NCBI GenBank assembly: GCA_951813575.1
Contig: OX638375.1
Coordinates: 1,751,042 to 1,815,041 of the forward strand
Origin: Candidatus Binatia bacterium
Lineage (GTDB): Bacteria > Desulfobacterota > Binatia > UBA9968 > JAJDTQ01
DNA: 64,000 bases
Reading direction: 5' to 3'
Shown: positions 62,343-64,000 of the stretch, in pieces
Numbering within the stretch: position 1 is the stretch's first letter
Layout: every line of letters begins with the position of its first letter
The notes under the pieces: model-generated
Databases searched by the model: none
Told to the model about the DNA's origin: nothing
Seen by the model: only the letters and a program-made list of their open reading frames with translations
Position numbers and translations under genes: made by a program

Positions 62343-63161
62343 ATGGTCATTCGTGAAACAGGTGACGGTTCAACCTACGTGAGCACACAGGAAGAACACG
62401 CCGAGCTGTCGGCGCAGTTCGCGGCCCACTGGGGCAACCACCGGTTCGCCCAGCTCCGGCCCTACGACACCCTGGTTTTTGCCACCACGTACCACGACAG
62501 CGGCTACCGCGAGTGGGAAGGGATGCCTCGGATGGACATCGAGAAAGGCCGTCCCTACGGGCACCGCGAGAGGATCCCGGGGTTCGAGGACACGGAACTG
62601 AAGGCCTACCGGCGAAACGTGGAATGGGTCCGCGGCCACGACCTCTACGCCGGCCTGCTCGTCTCCATGCATCGCACCGGCCTGTGGCGCGGGCGCTACG
62701 ACGTCCTGACCCGTCCCAAGCCGAGAATCCGCGACTTGAGCGACGGGGTACAGGTCGTGCTCGGCGAGCTCGAGACCCAGCAGAAACAGGATAAGGCCGC
62801 GCTCGCCGCCGGCAACGCCGGGTTCGAAGACGAGCTGTGGATCAATTACCGCATGCTCCAGCTCTTCGACCTGCTGTCGCTCTATTTCTGTTGCGACGGC
62901 TACGGCGACGGCGCCTTCAAGGAAGAATGCCTCGCGCCCATCCCCGCCGGCTACTCGCCCGACGGCGGAGTCGAGCTTCGCATCACGCCGAACACCGACG
63001 GGTCCGTGAAGATGGATCCCTACCCCTTCGATGTCGCGCCGCTCCGGGTCGCCGTGCGCACGCGCCGGATGCAGCCCGGCTCGTACTCGTCAGAGACCGA
63101 CTGCCGGGAAGCCTACTACAAGACGCCTGCCACACTGCTCCACTTCGATATCACCGACTGA
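62343..63161 (+). CDS. DUF3891 family protein
   Basis: 272 residues. The N-terminal MVIRETGDGSTYVSTQEEHA and the segment VFATTYHDSGYREWEG with conserved His, Asp and Trp are those of DUF3891; MSLHRTGL-like SMHRTGLWRGRYDV and LFDLLSLYFCCDG follow. The several conserved His and Asp residues suggest a metal-dependent helical (HD-like) hydrolase, but that is inference. Start ATG with GGAGGGG upstream. Divergent from the phosphodiesterase gene. Confidence 0.82.
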   Translation: MVIRETGDGSTYVSTQEEHAELSAQFAAHWGNHRFAQLRPYDTLVFATTYHDSGYREWEGMPRMDIEKGRPYGHRERIPGFEDTELKAYRRNVEWVRGHDLYAGLLVSMHRTGLWRGRYDVLTRPKPRIRDLSDGVQVVLGELETQQKQDKAALAAGNAGFEDELWINYRMLQLFDLLSLYFCCDGYGDGAFKEECLAPIPAGYSPDGGVELRITPNTDGSVKMDPYPFDVAPLRVAVRTRRMQPGSYSSETDCREAYYKTPATLLHFDITD

Positions 63162-63343
63162 AGGGCACGGCCGAACACAGCTGCTGGTCCGGCCGTATCC
63201 CCACTGCCCGGCCTCTCGCCCGGGAGTACGAGTCTAGCCTGGAACACAAGTCGCGAATCCTTGCGGGCAGTCGCAAGGGTCGAAGGAAGGAGCAAATCGC
63301 TGGAAACCCACGGGTTATGGCATCCTGGATCCGTTTGAGAACG

Positions 63344-63610
63344 TCAACTGCCGTAGAGTTGGACGAATTTTCGGGCCGCCCGCGTGGCCCTAACCTCAAT
63401 ATCCGCTTCACCCGGCGCGTCTACCACGCCAAGCAGTCGTCGTGTCTGGAGGTCTCCCAGCAACAGTCCGGCGAAGGTGTCGACGGCCTCATCCGGGTCC
63501 TCGACATGGAGGAGGCCGTGCGCGTTGCACTGCTCCAGGTACCGGACGAAGGTGTGGTGAATCGAATCGTTTCCGCCGGTAGTCCCACCTTCAGGAGCCG
63601 GGTTGCGAAC
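63344..63610 (-). pseudogene. TetR-family regulator relic (C-terminal domain only)
   Basis: About 88 codons are open on the minus strand with no start codon and no helix-turn-helix. The last 70 read RYLEQCNAHGLLHVEDPDEA, then VDTFAGLLLGDLQTRRLLGV and ARKFVQLYGS, the usual C-terminal domain of AcrR/TetR regulators. It begins directly after, and in frame with, the TGA of the ThDP-enzyme gene. The DNA-binding half is missing. Confidence 0.7.
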
Positions 63611-64000
63611 TCATGGCCGTTTTGCCTGAGAGAGCCGGTCCGCTTTCACCGTCTCCTTTCTGCGGGGCTCCGGAAACACATCCGGCGTGCACAAGACATC
63701 CACCAGCACGGGTTGGGTCTTGCCCACGCGTAGCGCCTCGGCGAAGGCGTCCTCGAGTTCGGACGGTTCGGTGACTCGGATGCCGGCAGCGCCGAAGAGG
63801 CGGGCGTATTGGTCGAAAGGCGGGTTGCCGATGGCGTCCCCGATGTAGCGCTCGTCGTAGTAGAACTTCTGGTAGGCACGCTCGGAACCGTAGTTGAAGT
63901 TGTTGAGGATTATGCAGGTCGTGGGGATGCCTTCGCGCACGGCGGTCTCCAACTCGGCGCCGTTGTACAGGAAAGACCCGTCGCCGCTGAGGGTGACTAC
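63611..64000 (-). CDS. Thiamine-diphosphate enzyme, acetolactate-synthase-like (C-terminal part)
   Basis: About 129 residues of the end of a longer protein; the start is beyond the right edge. VVTLSGDGSFLYNGAELETA and IILNNFNYGSERAYQ form the GDG ... NN ThDP-binding motif of the pyrimidine-binding domain, as in acetolactate synthase or benzoylformate decarboxylase relatives. The tail RRKETVKADRLSQ is charged. Substrate unknown. A TetR relic follows its stop. Confidence 0.85.
   Translation of the reverse strand, partial: VVTLSGDGSFLYNGAELETAVREGIPTTCIILNNFNYGSERAYQKFYYDERYIGDAIGNPPFDQYARLFGAAGIRVTEPSELEDAFAEALRVGKTQPVLVDVLCTPDVFPEPRRKETVKADRLSQAKRP

Noticed and set aside
63344-63613. TGA readthrough giving a ThDP-enzyme/TetR fusion
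   Set aside because: A one-in-three chance of being in frame, no sign of a recoding structure, and the missing helix-turn-helix indicate a decayed regulator.

Overview
This is a 64 kb window of GC-rich chromosomal DNA (roughly two-thirds G+C by eye) from a free-living bacterium with dense, short-spaced operons. The housekeeping order rimP-nusA-ylxR-infB-ylxP-rbfA-truB-rpsO-pnp-M16 protease-dut-purB-purC-purS-purQ-purL-purF, mraZ with a MraZ-box promoter, a zinc-ribbon gene next to rnpB, and an NtrBC pair fit a deltaproteobacterial-grade lineage (Desulfobacterota or Tectomicrobia-like). That placement is inference from gene order; no rRNA or other decisive marker is present.

Layout. Positions 1-2.3 kb hold a STAS protein, mraZ, RNase P RNA and a zinc-ribbon protein, all on the minus strand. 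From 2.4 to 10.8 kb there is catabolic or accessory DNA: an FAD-linked oxidase and an SDR (minus), then a hydantoinase/oxoprolinase operon hyuA-hyuB-hyuB (plus) with a cluster of REP-like palindromes between the two hyuB genes. From 10.9 to 14.4 kb lies a plastic patch: a toxin-antitoxin-like nucleotidyltransferase pair, a class 3 lipase, a hyuB relic and a decayed IS3-family element. From 14.4 to 32.4 kb runs a long minus-strand housekeeping block (purines, dut, M16 protease, RNA decay, translation initiation, transcription elongation). From 32.6 to 41.5 kb come ntrB-ntrC-thiE (plus), dnaB-queF (minus), two small hypotheticals, an agmatine-to-putrescine pair aguB-aguA (minus) and an iron-type ABC ATPase (plus). 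From 41.7 to 50 kb come the matching permease and binding protein (minus), citrate synthase, and a minus-strand catabolic operon (MetE-like protein, macrodomain protein, enolase-superfamily enzyme, SDR). From 50.2 to 59 kb a plus-strand uptake and catabolism cluster has a fused TRAP permease, a TAXI binding protein, E1-alpha/E1-beta of a 2-oxoacid or acetoin dehydrogenase, a zinc-type alcohol dehydrogenase relative and a dimethylformamidase large-subunit relative. From 59 kb to the end are an ATP-dependent DNA ligase, an alkaline-phosphatase-superfamily enzyme, a DUF3891 protein, a TetR relic and the end of a thiamine-diphosphate enzyme.

The most unusual feature is a family of four long palindromic elements (35824, 41517, 43469, 56441). 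They share a nearly identical 50-60 bp centre but have outer arms that differ between copies while remaining complementary within each copy. Each begins TAGTGT and abuts genes so tightly that its terminal TAG/CTA supplies neighbouring stop codons. Two copies carry a REP-like palindrome at the same point in the centre. They look like a non-autonomous, TA-targeted mobile element or a structured RNA/DNA hairpin under strong pairing constraint.

Two leaders (in front of the zinc-ribbon/rnpB unit and in front of rimP) contain terminator-like hairpins upstream of the ribosome-binding site, suggesting attenuation or a small RNA. Gene relics (hyuB, DNA ligase, TetR) record local duplication and decay. 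No tRNA, rRNA or CRISPR array was seen.
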